A DNA stretch of 64,000 nucleotides from Thelonectria olida (Eukaryota; Ascomycota; Sordariomycetes; Hypocreales; Nectriaceae). The notes under the pieces are model-generated. The model ran no database searches. It saw only the letters and a list, made by a program, of their open reading frames with translations, and was not told where the DNA came from. The translations under genes and the position numbers were made by a program. The stretch lies in NCBI GenBank assembly GCA_020736575.1, contig JAGPYM010000014.1, positions 372,001 to 436,000 of the forward strand. The letters are read 5' to 3'. Positions 1-11,900 of this stretch are shown here, piece after piece; within the stretch, counting starts at the first letter, position 1, and the number at the start of each line of letters is the position of its first letter.

Positions 1-1890
1 TTATGATGACACATTCACGAACGACCTTGCCATCAGACTGGCACGACGACTGTTCTGCGCAATTACAGCTCGACGCTGCTTCTCAGAGATGGAAACACCT
101 GGAAAAAGTGATGAGAAGCCTCATTCAAATGCCGACATTTTGGGACACTTAGTGGATCAGCTCGACATTCTCACTGCTGGGTCACCCCGAATTCTCGAGT
201 TCTCTCAGTCGGAGTATCTCTTGCATGAAACTCGGGTCCCTACAGTACTGTTGGATTGGGCTCGGACCGTTATCCTGAACGAATGGAATGGTCGTCCCGA
301 CTTCTCAATGGATGGCCCCTTCGGAGGGGCGTTGTCTTTTATTGAGACAATGTGTAAGTTGCTGCCTTCTCTAAACTTCCATTCCAATTAAGCTCGTGCT
401 GACCACCTTAAATAGATGAGAAGAGGGATCTCCTACTCCTGGGGGACGTCCAATTTCGGGTGGATTATCTGTCGGACCGCTTAGACTCTATCGAAATGCC
501 GGTAGACTGGCTATCCTTTGAGTCTACACGATGGAGACGGCATGTTCTGGACTATTCTTACATCTTCAGCTCGGAGACGCTCGTTTCCTTGTTCCGCTCT
601 ATCAACTTTGCAAGAATGAGTCGAATGTTCGAAGAGTCTAGCTCTATTAAGAGTCGAATGAGCGCCATTGTCGACCCTGGAAGTTTGATAACAAACCCTC
701 ACCACAAAATGGTACTTCAGGATTTACTGCGAACAGCCTCCTCTAAGTACCTGATCCTAGAGATTGGTCGCAGCCATGTGGCTCGAGATGCTTTTGACCA
801 ACTTTGGAGACGCGAGGAGCGGGAACTTCTGCGACCTTTGAAGGTCCACCTTGGAGAAGATGGTGGTGAAGAAGGATTCGACTCTGGCGGTGTCCAGCAA
901 GAATTCTTTCGGCTGGCCATCGCAGAATGCCTTGATCCGAAATACGGTGCTTTTACAGTCGATGAACGAACCCGAATGGTGTGGTTTGCCCCTGGATCAT
1001 TGACTGAAGAGTGGAAGTTTGAACTCGTTGGACTACTCGTGTCGCTCGCCTTGTACAATGGCGTCACCCTTCCCATCACATTTCCAAGGGCCCTGTACCG
1101 GAAAATTCTTGGGAAGCCAGTTGAGGAACTCCATCACATTGCCGATGGGTGGCCGCAGCTGGCTAGTGGCCTCACAACTCTACTCGAGTGGGATGAGAAA
1201 GACGGATTGGTTGAAGATGTCTTCGCCCGGACCTACGAATTCTCAGTATCTGCTTTTGGCAGCAACATCACTCGAGAGATGACAACGGACGGCAATCCGG
1301 CTTGGCCCAAGGCAGCTGCAACTTTGAGTGACGCTACGCCACCAAACACGGCCAACCCAGAGGACGCCCCGATGGTCACAAACGATAATCGAGATAACTA
1401 TGTGAACGACTACATTCGTTATCTGACAGATGTCTCAGTCCGACCCCAATTTCTGGCATTTGAACGAGGCTTTCATGCTTGTTTGGACAAGAAGTCTTTG
1501 TCACTGCTCACCCCTCCTACTCTGCAATCGCTCATTGAGGGCATCCAAGATATCGACATTTCCGAACTCCGAAGATACGCTAGATACGTAGGATGGGACG
1601 CATCTCACCATACCGTGAAAGACTTTTGGTCCATTGTCAAGAGGTTTGACGATCAAATGAAACGCAAGCTGTTGGAGTTTGTGACTTCATCGGACCGTGT
1701 GCCGGTCGGCGGAATGAAGAACCTCCAATTCATTATCCAGAGAAACGGCGAAGAAGGGGAAGGGGGCCATTTGCCCACAGCTTACACTTGCTACGGGACA
1801 CTACTATTGCCGGAATATAGAGACAAAGAGGTGCTGAGGAATCGACTGGGCATGGCACTGGAAAATGCACAAGGATTTGGGTTTGCTTAA
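1..1890 (+). CDS. HUL4: HECT-type E3 ubiquitin ligase, Hul4-like (5' end missing)
   Basis: This is the C-terminal part of a HECT ubiquitin ligase, which takes ubiquitin from an E2 onto a cysteine and passes it to substrates. The frame is open from base 2 to 353. A 62-nt intron (354-415, GTAAGT...TAG) joins phase-correctly to 416-1890. The HECT domain occupies roughly the last 350 residues, with the N-lobe stretch FDSGGVQQEFF and the C-lobe catalytic motif LPTAYTCYGTLLLPEY. The active cysteine codon is at 1789-1791. The protein ends in GFGFA, as HECT enzymes usually do. The sequence before the HECT domain (RVPTVLLDWARTVILNEW region) resembles fungal Hul4-type proteins rather than Rsp5, and no WW or C2 domain is visible. 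The start codon and first exon(s) lie outside the window. HECT assignment is secure; the Hul4 subtype is inferred from memory of the family. Confidence 0.88.
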
Positions 1891-2057
1891 TTGTTATTAT
1901 ATGAGGATACAGCGGTGGGGCGGATATAGGTTAATGGGCAGCGTTAGGCAGACAGCGCACAATGGAGTACAATCAGGAGTAGGATAGTACAGGCGTTATA
2001 GAAGTTGAGTCATGATTAATACCAATCGCTTTCATGTCATCATGTCTGGCCCAGAGC

Positions 2058-3145
2058 TCAATCCCTCATCTGGCGAACGTTGAGGTTTATCCTCTTGTTG
2101 TCCATCCATCCCCGCCACTCGTCAAACTTGCCGTCCTCCCTGGCGGGCCAATCCTTCAAGTAATCGGGACACGTCCCCTTGATGACCTTTGGCACGCCAT
2201 GCCACGCATACCGCGACTCTTCCGTCATGTAAATGGCATCTCCCGAGCGCAACCTCAGCAGCAGGTACTCCTTCTCGCCCTCCTCCTTAACTTCCTTCTC
2301 GTCGTTGGGCGCCATCATGAACAGGCAATCGCAGCCGAAACTCAGACTGACGAGGCCCTTGTCCGTCTCCTCGCTGACGTCGCGGTGCATCATCATGGTG
2401 TCCTTTGGCGTGTAAAAGTTAAGAATCGACGCTTGCGCCTGCGTCGCGGGGAAGAGGTGGTGCAAGAACTGCGCAATGTCATGCGGAAACTGGGGCGGCG
2501 CCTGGGCGGGATACACGCGGTTCGTCCAGTCGTACTGTCCGCCAAAAGTGACCCAGTGAAGGCGTTGTTGGAGGACTTGCTTGATGGTTAAGGGCTTGTG
2601 GACGGCGGGGTCTTTGGGGGTGAAGGACGGGACGGAGTCCGGGCTGAGGCTGAAGAAGGACTTGCTTTCTTTGTCTGAGGCGACAGAGTCTGGGTAGGGG
2701 AGAGTGTAGTGGAGATGGAGATTGGTCTGGTGGGTAGGGTTGCTGAGATCGCGATGGATCATGCGATCTAGGAGCTCCTTTTGGACGGGCGCTGGGATGA
2801 GTGAGGGAAGAATAAGAAGTCCTAATCACCATTAGCCCAAACTCGTCAATTTGGTAATGGTGTAGGAGACGAACCGGGAAGCAAAGGATGGTGGATGATC
2901 GGCACATCGGCCTCCGCGTATTTCACATACTCGGGACCCAGCTGAGCGAAACTACTCGCAACTTGTTCTTTGGGCAACGAGGAAAAAGGAACAAAGCCAG
3001 ACTGTTCGAGCGGCGCTCGAGGGTCGTCAATACGAGGGTCGTTGACAAGTTCGGACGGTTCCTTGCGCGAGATCCCCTTCCATTCCGCTCGCATGTGATC
3101 CGAGGGCTGCTCATGAGCGTCGAGTTCCGTGAGGCTGACCGTCAT
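2058..3145 (-). CDS. AlkB-type Fe(II)/2-oxoglutarate dioxygenase (ALKBH1-like)
   Basis: Two exons, 3145-2875 and 2791-2058, separated by an 83-nt intron (GTTCGT...CAG, 2874-2792), give a 334-residue protein. It should be an oxidative demethylase acting on nucleic-acid bases. The iron ligands are visible as HRD (H226, D228) and the histidine of YAWHGVPKV (H288). The 2-oxoglutarate-binding arginines are in KRINLNVR (R324, R330). The fold core lies in the second exon and the first exon holds the N-terminal ALKBH1-like extension. I chose the ATG at 3145 because of its context (CATCATGAC). An in-frame ATG at 3271 would add 42 low-complexity residues and is less likely. It is convergent with the HECT gene (167 nt between stops) and divergent from the EngB-type gene. 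Substrate (DNA, tRNA or mRNA) cannot be read from the sequence. Confidence 0.88.
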
Positions 3146-3551
3146 GATGGCGGGGTGATGGTGTTGTGGGCTGACTTTGACGATGGGTGTCCTGCGACTT
3201 TTGGCTAAGGGTCTTTGCCGATTGAACTGTAGAACATGTGTGTATAGGTCAGTTCCACGTGAAAACACCAACTTTTTCCCTGTTTGCAGTTGTGAAGAGT
3301 CGCATCAGTCTTGTTCCGACAAATCCACTCATGATGGTGGTGACCATCACGTGACTGCAGAGAGAAGCTGGATCTTGCAGAGACGCTTCTCCCTCAAGCA
3401 TGCATCCATCTGTACAACATCGCGCCGACCCGTTGTCTCTTCTTTCTTCTATTTATATGCGAATTAATTTTTAATATCCCCGTATGGCGACAGCTATCTG
3501 CAGAAACTAGGTGCTTATTCCCTTTGCTGAAGGGATTCCCAAGTTACCAAG
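3146..3551. promoter_or_regulatory. Shared upstream region of the AlkB-like and EngB-like genes
   Basis: This 406-bp spacer lies between two divergent start codons and must hold both promoters. An AT-rich patch (about 3448-3480) sits roughly 75-100 bp before the EngB-like ATG. I see no further gene. Confidence 0.6.
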
Positions 3552-4778
3552 ATGCTCACGCGACAGGTTTCTCGGCGTGTTGCTGGGGCTCTTCTAGAAA
3601 CGAGATGCCAGAGATGCAAGACCTTTTTCTCAACATCAACGGTTCTAGGCCCGCGGATGAGGTATGGAGCTAGAACTTCTGGCCAAGATGTCTCTGATCC
3701 CCAAGCTTGGAAGGACGTCGAAAGATCAGAGCCTCGCTCAACTAGGAAAGGCAAACCTCTAGAAGTCTCAAAAGACACCATACCTCCTCCAACTCCATCA
3801 ATTGAAGCCAGGCCCGAAAAGAAGTCCCCTTCAAAACCACCTAAGCGGGTCAAAGGAGTGTCTACTCGCGGCCTCAAACCCTACCAGCAATCCCTCTACC
3901 AGCAGGAATCCATCTGTTACCAGAAAGACTCGGACCTCCCGGTGGAAGTCACCAAAACCGACAAGCCGCCAATAGCTGCAGCCGCCAAATTCTTCGAAGA
4001 ACGCTGTCGCCTGCTCTACTCGGCAGAAACGCTCAAACACCATGCTCAAAACGACCACGTACCCGAAATCGTCGTCCTCGGCGCCTCTAACGCCGGCAAA
4101 TCCTCGTTTCTGAATGCCCTCGTCGGAAGCACGGATGTCGCGAGAGTAAGCCACCGACCTGGGAAAACTACAACCATGAACGCCTACGGCATCGGTCCTC
4201 GCCCCAAGATCGCCAAAGACCTCATCCGCAAGGGCGACATGCCGCCCAAGCACAGCCTTGTGCTAATGGACACGCCCGGGTACGGGTTCAAGAGCCAGAG
4301 TGACTGGGGCAAGACCATTTTGCAATACCTCAGGGTGCGCAAGATGCTGCGCGGCGCTGTGCTTTTGCTGCCTGCGGATAAAAAGCTCCAGGACACGGAT
4401 CGCTGGATGCTGCAGACTCTTGCGAGTGCAAAGACTAGGACGCTCGTGGTGCTCACAAAGGTGGACAAGGCAGGCGACGAATGGCTAGCGGCTTGCAAAA
4501 CGCTCGCGACGGTCGTGCAGGAGGAAATGCTAGCCGTAAACACGTCGGCGGCGAGCACTTGGCGCGAGGGGTCCGATCGGGCTGCAGATGTCTATGCCAC
4601 GGCAGCAAACATGGGAATCTCGACAAAACTAGGAAATGGCGGAGGTTTGGGAGGCGTTAGATTGGCAATCTTGGAGATGGCTGGGTTTGCTCTGGGCGAA
4701 AGGGTAGAACAACAACCAGAGACGAAGGCGTATTCGGGAACTATTGTGTCGTTTGATGACATCGTATGGAAGACGTGA
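3552..4778 (+). CDS. Mitochondrial EngB/YihA-family GTPase (Mrx8-like)
   Basis: Single-exon gene for a 408-residue GTPase of the EngB/YsxC family, which in bacteria and mitochondria assists assembly of the large ribosomal subunit. The G1 loop is GASNAGKSS (residues 177-185), G3 is DTPGYG (240-245) and G4 is TKVDK (302-306). A threonine run in the RPGKTTTMN segment fits the G2 switch. The first ~35 residues are Arg-rich, lack acidic residues and end near FFSTSTVLG, as expected of a mitochondrial targeting sequence. Residues 50-140 are a basic, Pro/Ser-rich linker. The family is normally about 200 residues, so the N-terminal half is an extension, as in yeast Mrx8. The ATG context is AAGATGC. 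Confidence 0.88.
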   Translation: MLTRQVSRRVAGALLETRCQRCKTFFSTSTVLGPRMRYGARTSGQDVSDPQAWKDVERSEPRSTRKGKPLEVSKDTIPPPTPSIEARPEKKSPSKPPKRVKGVSTRGLKPYQQSLYQQESICYQKDSDLPVEVTKTDKPPIAAAAKFFEERCRLLYSAETLKHHAQNDHVPEIVVLGASNAGKSSFLNALVGSTDVARVSHRPGKTTTMNAYGIGPRPKIAKDLIRKGDMPPKHSLVLMDTPGYGFKSQSDWGKTILQYLRVRKMLRGAVLLLPADKKLQDTDRWMLQTLASAKTRTLVVLTKVDKAGDEWLAACKTLATVVQEEMLAVNTSAASTWREGSDRAADVYATAANMGISTKLGNGGGLGGVRLAILEMAGFALGERVEQQPETKAYSGTIVSFDDIVWKT

Positions 4779-6649
4779 TGGCGGGGAAAGCAACAGTGTG
4801 TACTATTACTAGGAGGGAATATGTGGATAAGCTGAGGGCGTTCAGAGCATCACACACCTATTTTCTTCGCAGCCAAACAAGGAGGTATCCCCTCTAGTTT
4901 CATTGAATACATTGTGCGATAGCTAGCGATCAAGTCGTTGCGAAATGTGGTGATGGCATCATAGGTAATAAGCAGAGGGCGGAGTTATGATGTAAGCACT
5001 TTCATCAAAGAGCACCAAAAATCGTTAGAGGAAGCACGATCCGAGTCCGACGACCTCAATCAGACCCGAGGTTCAAGAACCTCATGTGGATAGAAATTGA
5101 ATTATCATAAATCGTGGGCTGACTGGGAGCTGCTGTGACATCGCCGTCCGCGCCGAAGCTAATAATCAAGCGCGCGGGTTATGTAATGCTTCATGAGCGC
5201 TGCCGCACACGTGCTTCATCCGACAGTAGGAAGCTCGGCGACATTGCATTTGCTTGCGTCAATAAGGTGGGCACAGCCTCGCAGGGATGAGACAGATTTG
5301 TTGACATAGTGATGCGATGAAGGGTGGTGAGATCTTATTTCACGGCCGTCGGAGGACGGAGAACGGAGGTGACAGAGAGAGCGACAGTGACAACAGCCAA
5401 GGAAATTATAGTTCTTGGCCGATTCATCGACATTGACGATCATTGAATCCTTGCAGGAGGATATCGTGCATCATTCTTGGCTGGTGAAGTAATGAGTATT
5501 GTATGTCCTGTTGCATTGGACATGCACATGGCACAGCGTCTTTCAGGGGAGAAGTGATGATGATGCTGACTACAGATATTAATTAAGCAGACAATTATAA
5601 CTTCATAGTGAAGTTGTATTCTACAAGTAGGTATTCAAGGCATGTCACTCAGAGCGTCTACGCGCCTGCAATATTCTGACAGTTGACCATCCGCTCAAGC
5701 CGGAAGCCGTCGGGGTTTTAAATAAGAGCACCCTTAAAAAGAGACCAGCTCACAATTGCATGAGAGAGTCGGTCAATCGGTGCTTGTTTACATGCCGATC
5801 TTCCAATTAATGCAAGAGAGTCGGCGTTTTTAGACTTTGCGATGCTTCCGAGAGCGAACAGCTGTGAAGGAAAAAGCGTGGTGTGGTCAGGGTAGTGCTT
5901 GCCTTTGTTGCGCGACAGAGGCGGCGAATGGAATCAAGCCTGAATGAAAATAAGTAAATCGGGCCGGGCGGCCCCACTCGTCCATGACGTCGTTGCTCTG
6001 ATCCTTGAAAAATATTCAGTGGGTTTGGGGGCGGGCATTGGGCAGGTGCCGGCGTGAGAGCCGAGTCCCCCCCATCATTCCTTCCCTTTTTCCTTGGTGA
6101 TCGTTTTGGCTATTGCACTGGATAGACGTCATCCACTCCTTGATTGGGCATCTCCATCGATGATGAGAGCAACGTCTTTCCTTGATGCATTATCTCGTCA
6201 CCTCTTTTGATCCTAGTCGCTTTTCTCGTCTCACGCCAGGGGAGAACTCTATCGGCATCGGTATTGCGCCGTTCCGGCGAACGAACAAGAGGCGGCGTGA
6301 GCGTTTCTGCTCGCCCTGGGTAACACCTCTAGTGCCAATGGGAGCTTCAGACAGACGCCTGGCGATAATGCCACGGCCTGGCCTGTTGTCCTACCTTTAA
6401 ACCAAGCTCCAGATCCGGAGAATCCGCCACCATGGAATCCACCACGTCAATCTCTTCTCGTCTTTAACAAATCTAATCGCTTCCTTCTTCATCCAAGCTT
6501 CTCTGCTCTTGTGCCTTCGCCTTCCTCCCTCTTACACTAACCCATCCCAATACAATGAACCTGTCCCCATTACTCTAAATTGACGACTCTTCCCTCTCTC
6601 CCTCATTCACGCACACACACACGTTACTCCATCCATCCATCCATCGACA
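4779..6649. other. Gene-free stretch with the leader of the membrane-protein gene
   Basis: About 1.9 kb without a supportable coding region; only short, compositionally random frames occur. The last ~200 bp are CT-rich with CA and CATC runs (6608-6650), typical of a fungal transcription start and leader, and hold a short upstream ORF at 6432. A 7-bp inverted repeat (GAGGTTC/GAACCTC, about 5070) is too small to interpret. Confidence 0.55.
6432..6467 (+). promoter_or_regulatory. Short upstream ORF in optimal start context
   Basis: An 11-codon ORF (MESTTSISSRL) starts in the context GCCACCATGG and stops at 6465-6467, 182 nt before the main ATG at 6650. If the transcript begins upstream, this ORF should be translated efficiently and could reduce or condition initiation at the main start. 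Confidence 0.4.
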
Positions 6650-7914
6650 ATGCCCGAAGTTCGGCGAGGCAGCACGTCTCAGTCTCAGACCCAACTGCCG
6701 CTCACCTCGCCCACCAACAGCAACACACCTGGCAGACCGTCCATTACCCAATCCCTCAGCCCGGCTGCCGTCCGCTTCGACCCCGATCTCCCGACTACTC
6801 CTCCCGAGCGACGAAACACCATCCAGGTGGATCAATCCGACGCACCTCGCCGAAGCTTGTCATACGCCCAACGTCCCCAAGCAGAAGCTTACTACGACTC
6901 TCGAGCCGGCACCCATCAAGAATGGAGACGACGCGGGAAGACGCTAGAAGAATACTACGAGGATAATCCTGATTTGTTGCCCCAGCTGCCGTTTACTTGG
7001 CATCATGGACGAAAGCGTTGGAGGCTGTTCTTGTTTGCGTTTCTCGTCTTCGTTGACGCCTCTGCGGTTCCGATTGCGTTATACTATGGTATGTACTACG
7101 CTGGCGACGTCCCAGGATGGATCATCTTTGCTGTCGTCACCACAATTTGGGGCGGACCGACGTATCTCGAGTTTGCGATCCGTACCCTTCGATTGATGAA
7201 GAAGGAGAGGTTTTATCGACCGCTGGGAGCCACCAGTCGTTGGTGTTTTGACATGCTCACGTGGGCGTCGACACTTACCATTACCGTCGTCACGGCACTT
7301 TTTATCATAGGGAGCGCTCCTCACGAGGTCTGGCTGAGGGTTCTTTGCATGCCTGCACCAGCCATTCTCTACTGTTTGGGCGGTGTCTTGGCTGTCATCA
7401 CCTTGTACAGTGCGGTGGGATGGAAAGCTCCATTCCGAATCAGTTCAACCGCCAAGGGAGAAACGGTAAGGTCTTATCACGATCCAATCCTAGTTCAAGA
7501 GGCTAATATTCATTTCAGGTGCTCCCCGGCGCATACTACTTCATTGAGGACGTCGTCGCTGTCAACGCCGGCGCCGGCCGTCCATACCGTGAAGCTCTCG
7601 CTGCCCGCTATAAGGCCAGTCCCCGATTCCGCAGGATGCTGTACATCCAATCCATCTTCTGGGCGATCCCTTCTATCGTACTCGCCATTCCCCTGACTGT
7701 TATTGCCGTCATCCCTGAGGTTCCCGCGACGGCTGCCTACGGAGTGTGCTGGGCAGTCCCGTTCCTCTGGTGCATAGTCTGGGCCATTATTACGATAAAG
7801 TGGTGTAAAAGGGACATGGTGCGGGAGAGATTGGAGTGGCAGGCGGGCATTGATGGGGAAAAGGCACGAGTCAGGAATGGCAATACTTCCATAACGGAAT
7901 CATCAACGGCATAG
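6650..7914 (+). CDS. Six-pass membrane protein, fungal, unknown function
   Basis: Two exons, 6650-7465 and 7519-7914 (53-nt intron, GTAAGG...CAG, phase 0), give 403 residues. Residues 1-120 are hydrophilic, Ser/Pro/Arg-rich and probably cytosolic, ending in a Tyr/Glu patch (LEEYYEDNP). Hydrophobic spans follow at about 125-147, 153-175, 202-222, 229-253, 316-337 and 344-366. The loop between spans four and five holds the conserved-looking segment LPGAYYFIEDVVAVNAGAG. The basic, hydrophilic C tail is about 37 residues. I do not recognise a named family. The long cytosolic N tail and polytopic core would fit a plasma-membrane or endomembrane protein. Exon joining is well supported by frame and continuity. 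Confidence 0.82.
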
Positions 7915-8717
7915 ATACATGGGACTCAGGAGGGATTGATATGGGCATTTCAAGAAATAGGCATTACTGTCATGATGTATGAATATCTGGTGTTCATGAG
8001 CGAGATACCAAGCAAAAATTGAAACAGCTTTTTTTTATTTACGACGTAATAACTGATACCGCTCCAACCCCATGAAGTGTTACCATAACCAAGGCGACCC
8101 GCCCATGGCATAGGAGAGCCTAGCAGGATTGATAGACAGCGGCCTATGAAAAGGGTGATAGCGACCTCGATCAATTACAGCTAGTCGTTGTAGCTGCCAT
8201 TCTTGTGAGGAATGGGGAGAGTTGGCTGAACACGATCGGACACTAAAGTAAATAGTCTAAGTGACTAAGGTTGACGACTGGATGACTAGATCCCGCCATT
8301 TCTAGCGGCCTGAGAACGAGGAATGATGTTGAAAGGAATGAAAAATTCAGCTTCGTAACAATTGGTAGTATGTTATGGGCGCAACTGGACGAATGCATAC
8401 TCGACCAAGTAGTCGACCGGTCATTTAGCCAGAGTGAGGGATAGACTACTAGGAACTGGCCGGTTATCTACGGAGCTGGCTTATTCACCAATTATCATCT
8501 GGATATTGGCCATTCAACTGGTTTTCTACAGTTGCTAACTTTTGCAAACGAAAGCCACGGTGACGGGTGATCGTACTTGGTCACTTGATAAGTTGATAGC
8601 AATAGGTCGAGCCAGGTACCAAAAGAGAGGGGCGAAAGCAAACGGCAGGGGCAGGTATTTGAATATTGCTTATTTATCGTCTAACAGTGCTTCTTATTTT
8701 CTTCATGGGCCGTCACG

Positions 8718-8993
8718 CGCATGAAACTTGGCCAGTCATGCGACGCTCAACAACATTGACCTCCTGAGAGAATCGGGAAACTCTTTGATATGGACGATAT
8801 AGTTGGCCACTGAGCACTACAGGAGGAAATATGACAACCACCAAGTTGTTTATAGTTCGATGAAGCCCCTTGTTAGCTTTAGAATTTTAAAAACGCATGA
8901 GATATAGTATCCTGTGCAACGCTTAATAATATTGAACTCCTGGGCGAACTGGAAAGCTCCTTTACATGGAGGACACACTTAGCTATTGAGCAC
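8718..8993. repeat. Degenerate tandem repeat, period 176 bp, two copies
   Basis: Segments 8718-8817 and 8894-8993 align without gaps over about 100 bp at a constant offset of 176 bp. The best-kept core is CGACGCTCAACAACATTGAC (8741) against CAACGCTTAATAATATTGAA (8917), ending in TGAGCAC in both. Many differences are C/T or G/A. A weaker third resemblance may start near 9097. There is no coding potential. It may be a relic of a larger repeated element mutated by repeat-induced point mutation. Confidence 0.6.
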
Positions 8994-11900
8994 CAAGGTA
9001 TTGATAACTCACTCTTAAATCTGAGCACATTTAAGGTCAGTTTTCTACCACGAGATGGTTTTGGGTGTTCATTGCTTTGACGTTTGACAACAACACGAGA
9101 CATTAAGTATTTTCCAAACGCTCAAGGTCGTGAGTCTGACTATGTCAAAAACAGGTTGTCAAGAAACCTCGATCAAGTAATGGGTACATCTGGTGCATCA
9201 ATCCAAAACTTTAAGTCTGCCCCTATTGTTGTTGTGTTCATGGTTCTGGGCTGTTGGAGTGCTTCAAGAGGCCGTGTTTCTACGGTAATGTAAGATATAT
9301 CTATGGAACAGGACGGTCGACTCGGATGATAAAGGAGGACCTTTGTTCAGCCATTATGCAAGCCGTTTTGTATTCTTGCGAGCAGGGGTAAGCTAGTATC
9401 TTCGTCTTGGAATGCTCCCGCTTTCTATCATCAGTGCAACGGCATGGTTAGAGGGAGCGATATGGGAAGAACCCCAAAGACGCCAGGAGCAAAGAAGATA
9501 TCAATCTATTAATTCTTCTCATGCCATCCGTGAATCTAATATACCGGGTTCTATAGACTATAGACAGATTGACTCCCCTCCATGCCTTGTGACATGCAAC
9601 TCGTCTGCCACCCGGCTTGTCTGTTGCAATAAGAGGTCACCATATCCTCATCCATACGCCTCTGACAAAACCAAGTTCTCTTACTCTTCTTCAGAAACAA
9701 GGGCGTCAGAATGGCAATTATGGCGTATCAGATGGCTTTACTGAGGATCAAAGGGATACAATAAGGCCTTATCATCGATCGGTCACTCTTTCATTATATT
9801 ATAGGCGTGCCAGGGTTCTTCGTTCAAGCACAAGTCATTAAATAACGATAAAATTTCATCCAGACGTTTAAAGAGCCCAACACCATTATTTGGATCATGC
9901 ATACTGCGGCTAAGCCCCCGAAATACTTTGGGCGATGCCCTCTGGGTGCAAAGTCTGCTGTCCGCTGTCTATTCTCACCTTGACAAACCAAAGCCTCCAT
10001 CCAACATGGTGAGTAGAAATACAGTACAAAGGTCAGCCGTACCTACTGAGGTGAGAGATACAGCGGATAGAAGCCTTGGGACCATTGAACTACGTTAGGC
10101 CCTCGGACGGCAAGACACAGCGCACAAGTGTCATCCAAACTCGATGGGGCGAGCCACCATTCAGCAATGCGCCCCCCTTGAAACAGAGTTGAGTACCTCT
10201 CACACTGGCAGGGCTCTCGGCGAAACTACTCCCTCCGTGATGCTCTCCCTAATACCAATCTTCTATAAGGGTCCAAGACTCAAAACGGGTAAATCGTCTA
10301 AATCATCCGACGGTCTTGTCTCCAATGTGGAAGCGAATTTCCCAAACAGAGCAGCCGTCCCGACCTCGGTCTCGTTTCCAGGTCACCTTTTCAAATTCTA
10401 TGCCATCTAAAACCCTATGGGCATGTACCAGGGGGTGAGATCCTTGGTACTGGGAGTCTTATGCGTCCCTTGCTAAGAAAAGGGCTGAAGTGCCTTTGAG
10501 ACAAAAACAAGACAGGACAGGACAGGGTGATTGGATGTGGGATTTACCTCCGCATTCTCAGGTACGCGACATCCTGAACAAGAAGCAAAAAACGAAACGA
10601 GGTTTTTTTGTTAATTAATTAAAAAGCTCGTGCTTCGGGACGGGAACGTTTGCATCGGTGGGGGTCATATCATAATGGGCGTCTTCTTAAGATCATGGGT
10701 TTGGGTTGCACTGGGAAACGAAACACACAAGGCTTCGACTTTGTTTGAGGCGTCATGGCTTGGACCTTGTTGAGAGCCGTTGGCAGCCTGCCGGTTAGAA
10801 ATGTTGTGCCACGGCTGTATGGAGTATGGGTGCTTGAGGCTTGACGTGTATGAAGTACAGATGCTTGATTCTGCTGTTGGCACGTTGGTGCGATGCGATG
10901 CCGGCTGTTGAGAGAGCCACAGACTGAGGAAGCAGCACGATGTTGAACGCATGCAAAGATGCCGCATGGCACGGTATGTCCGTCGTCACAAATCCTTCCC
11001 GGTCTCAATGCCACCTCGCCAGCCCTTCCGGGCCTTCCTTCCTCCCGAAGCATCTCTCCCTTGGCCAATCCAACCGCCCAGCTTGCTTGGCCCTTCCGAT
11101 ATGCGCTGCCGGCAGACGCAAACACAGGACCCCCCCTTGCCAGCGTTGAAATCACCCGCGGCCCAATTGGGCAGGGTCAAGACCAGCTCCAGCCAGCACA
11201 CCCAACTCAACTGCCACAAACGCCCGTTGGAGGGTGGACGGATGGAGGGCGGGCGGTAGAAGATGGACGTCGACAAGCAAGTAGCATATGCGGCATCCAT
11301 GTTTGATTCTCGTGGTTTGACAGTCCTGGGATAACCGAAAGCACCACTAATTTCCCACTTGGAACCCTGGCGATATCTCGATGCCGTCTGCCCACCGTTA
11401 CAGACTGCAAGCTATAAAGTATACCCTTAAGTTACATGGTCATGCAGCACGACCCCCGAAACGAAATCTGAGCAGGGGGCACACATGTCATGGGCCGTCA
11501 GTGGGCGGGCGAGCAGTCACTGGACTGGGCTGGGCTGGACTGTGAGGGAGGTGAAGGTTCTTCTATGCTGATCGGAAAGTTCTACGATTGTTTACGCGCC
11601 GATCATGTCCGCTCCCTGCCAGCGGAGGGCCCTTCTTCCTTTTCTTTTTTGCTTTGCTTTGTTTCCAGTTTTTTCTTTCTTTTCTTTTCAGAATGAGATG
11701 CTCAGATGATGATCTGACCGATGTCTCTCTCTTAACACAACCTCGCTCCACTTTCAGCCAGCGCCGGCAATGGCTTCGAGATACAAGTCTCTCAGCTCCT
11801 CTGGGGTCCAAGCAAAAAGCAAGTCGGCCGCTGGGGGGAATCGTGATTGCGGAACTGATAGGACGGCAAGGCGTCGACTAACGGGGGCATGGGCTGGGGC

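Noticed and set aside
3145..3271. Upstream ATG (3271) as the start of the AlkB-like protein
   Set aside because: It would add 42 low-complexity residues; the ATG at 3145 has better context and is followed at once by the ordered sequence.
5069..5086. Inverted repeat GAGGTTC/GAACCTC
   Set aside because: A 7-bp arm is expected by chance in a window this size, and it is not near a gene end.
10665..11410. Cluster of overlapping frames on both strands in the 10.7-11.4 kb region
   Set aside because: All are short, overlap each other on both strands and have random composition; no splice-consistent gene could be built.
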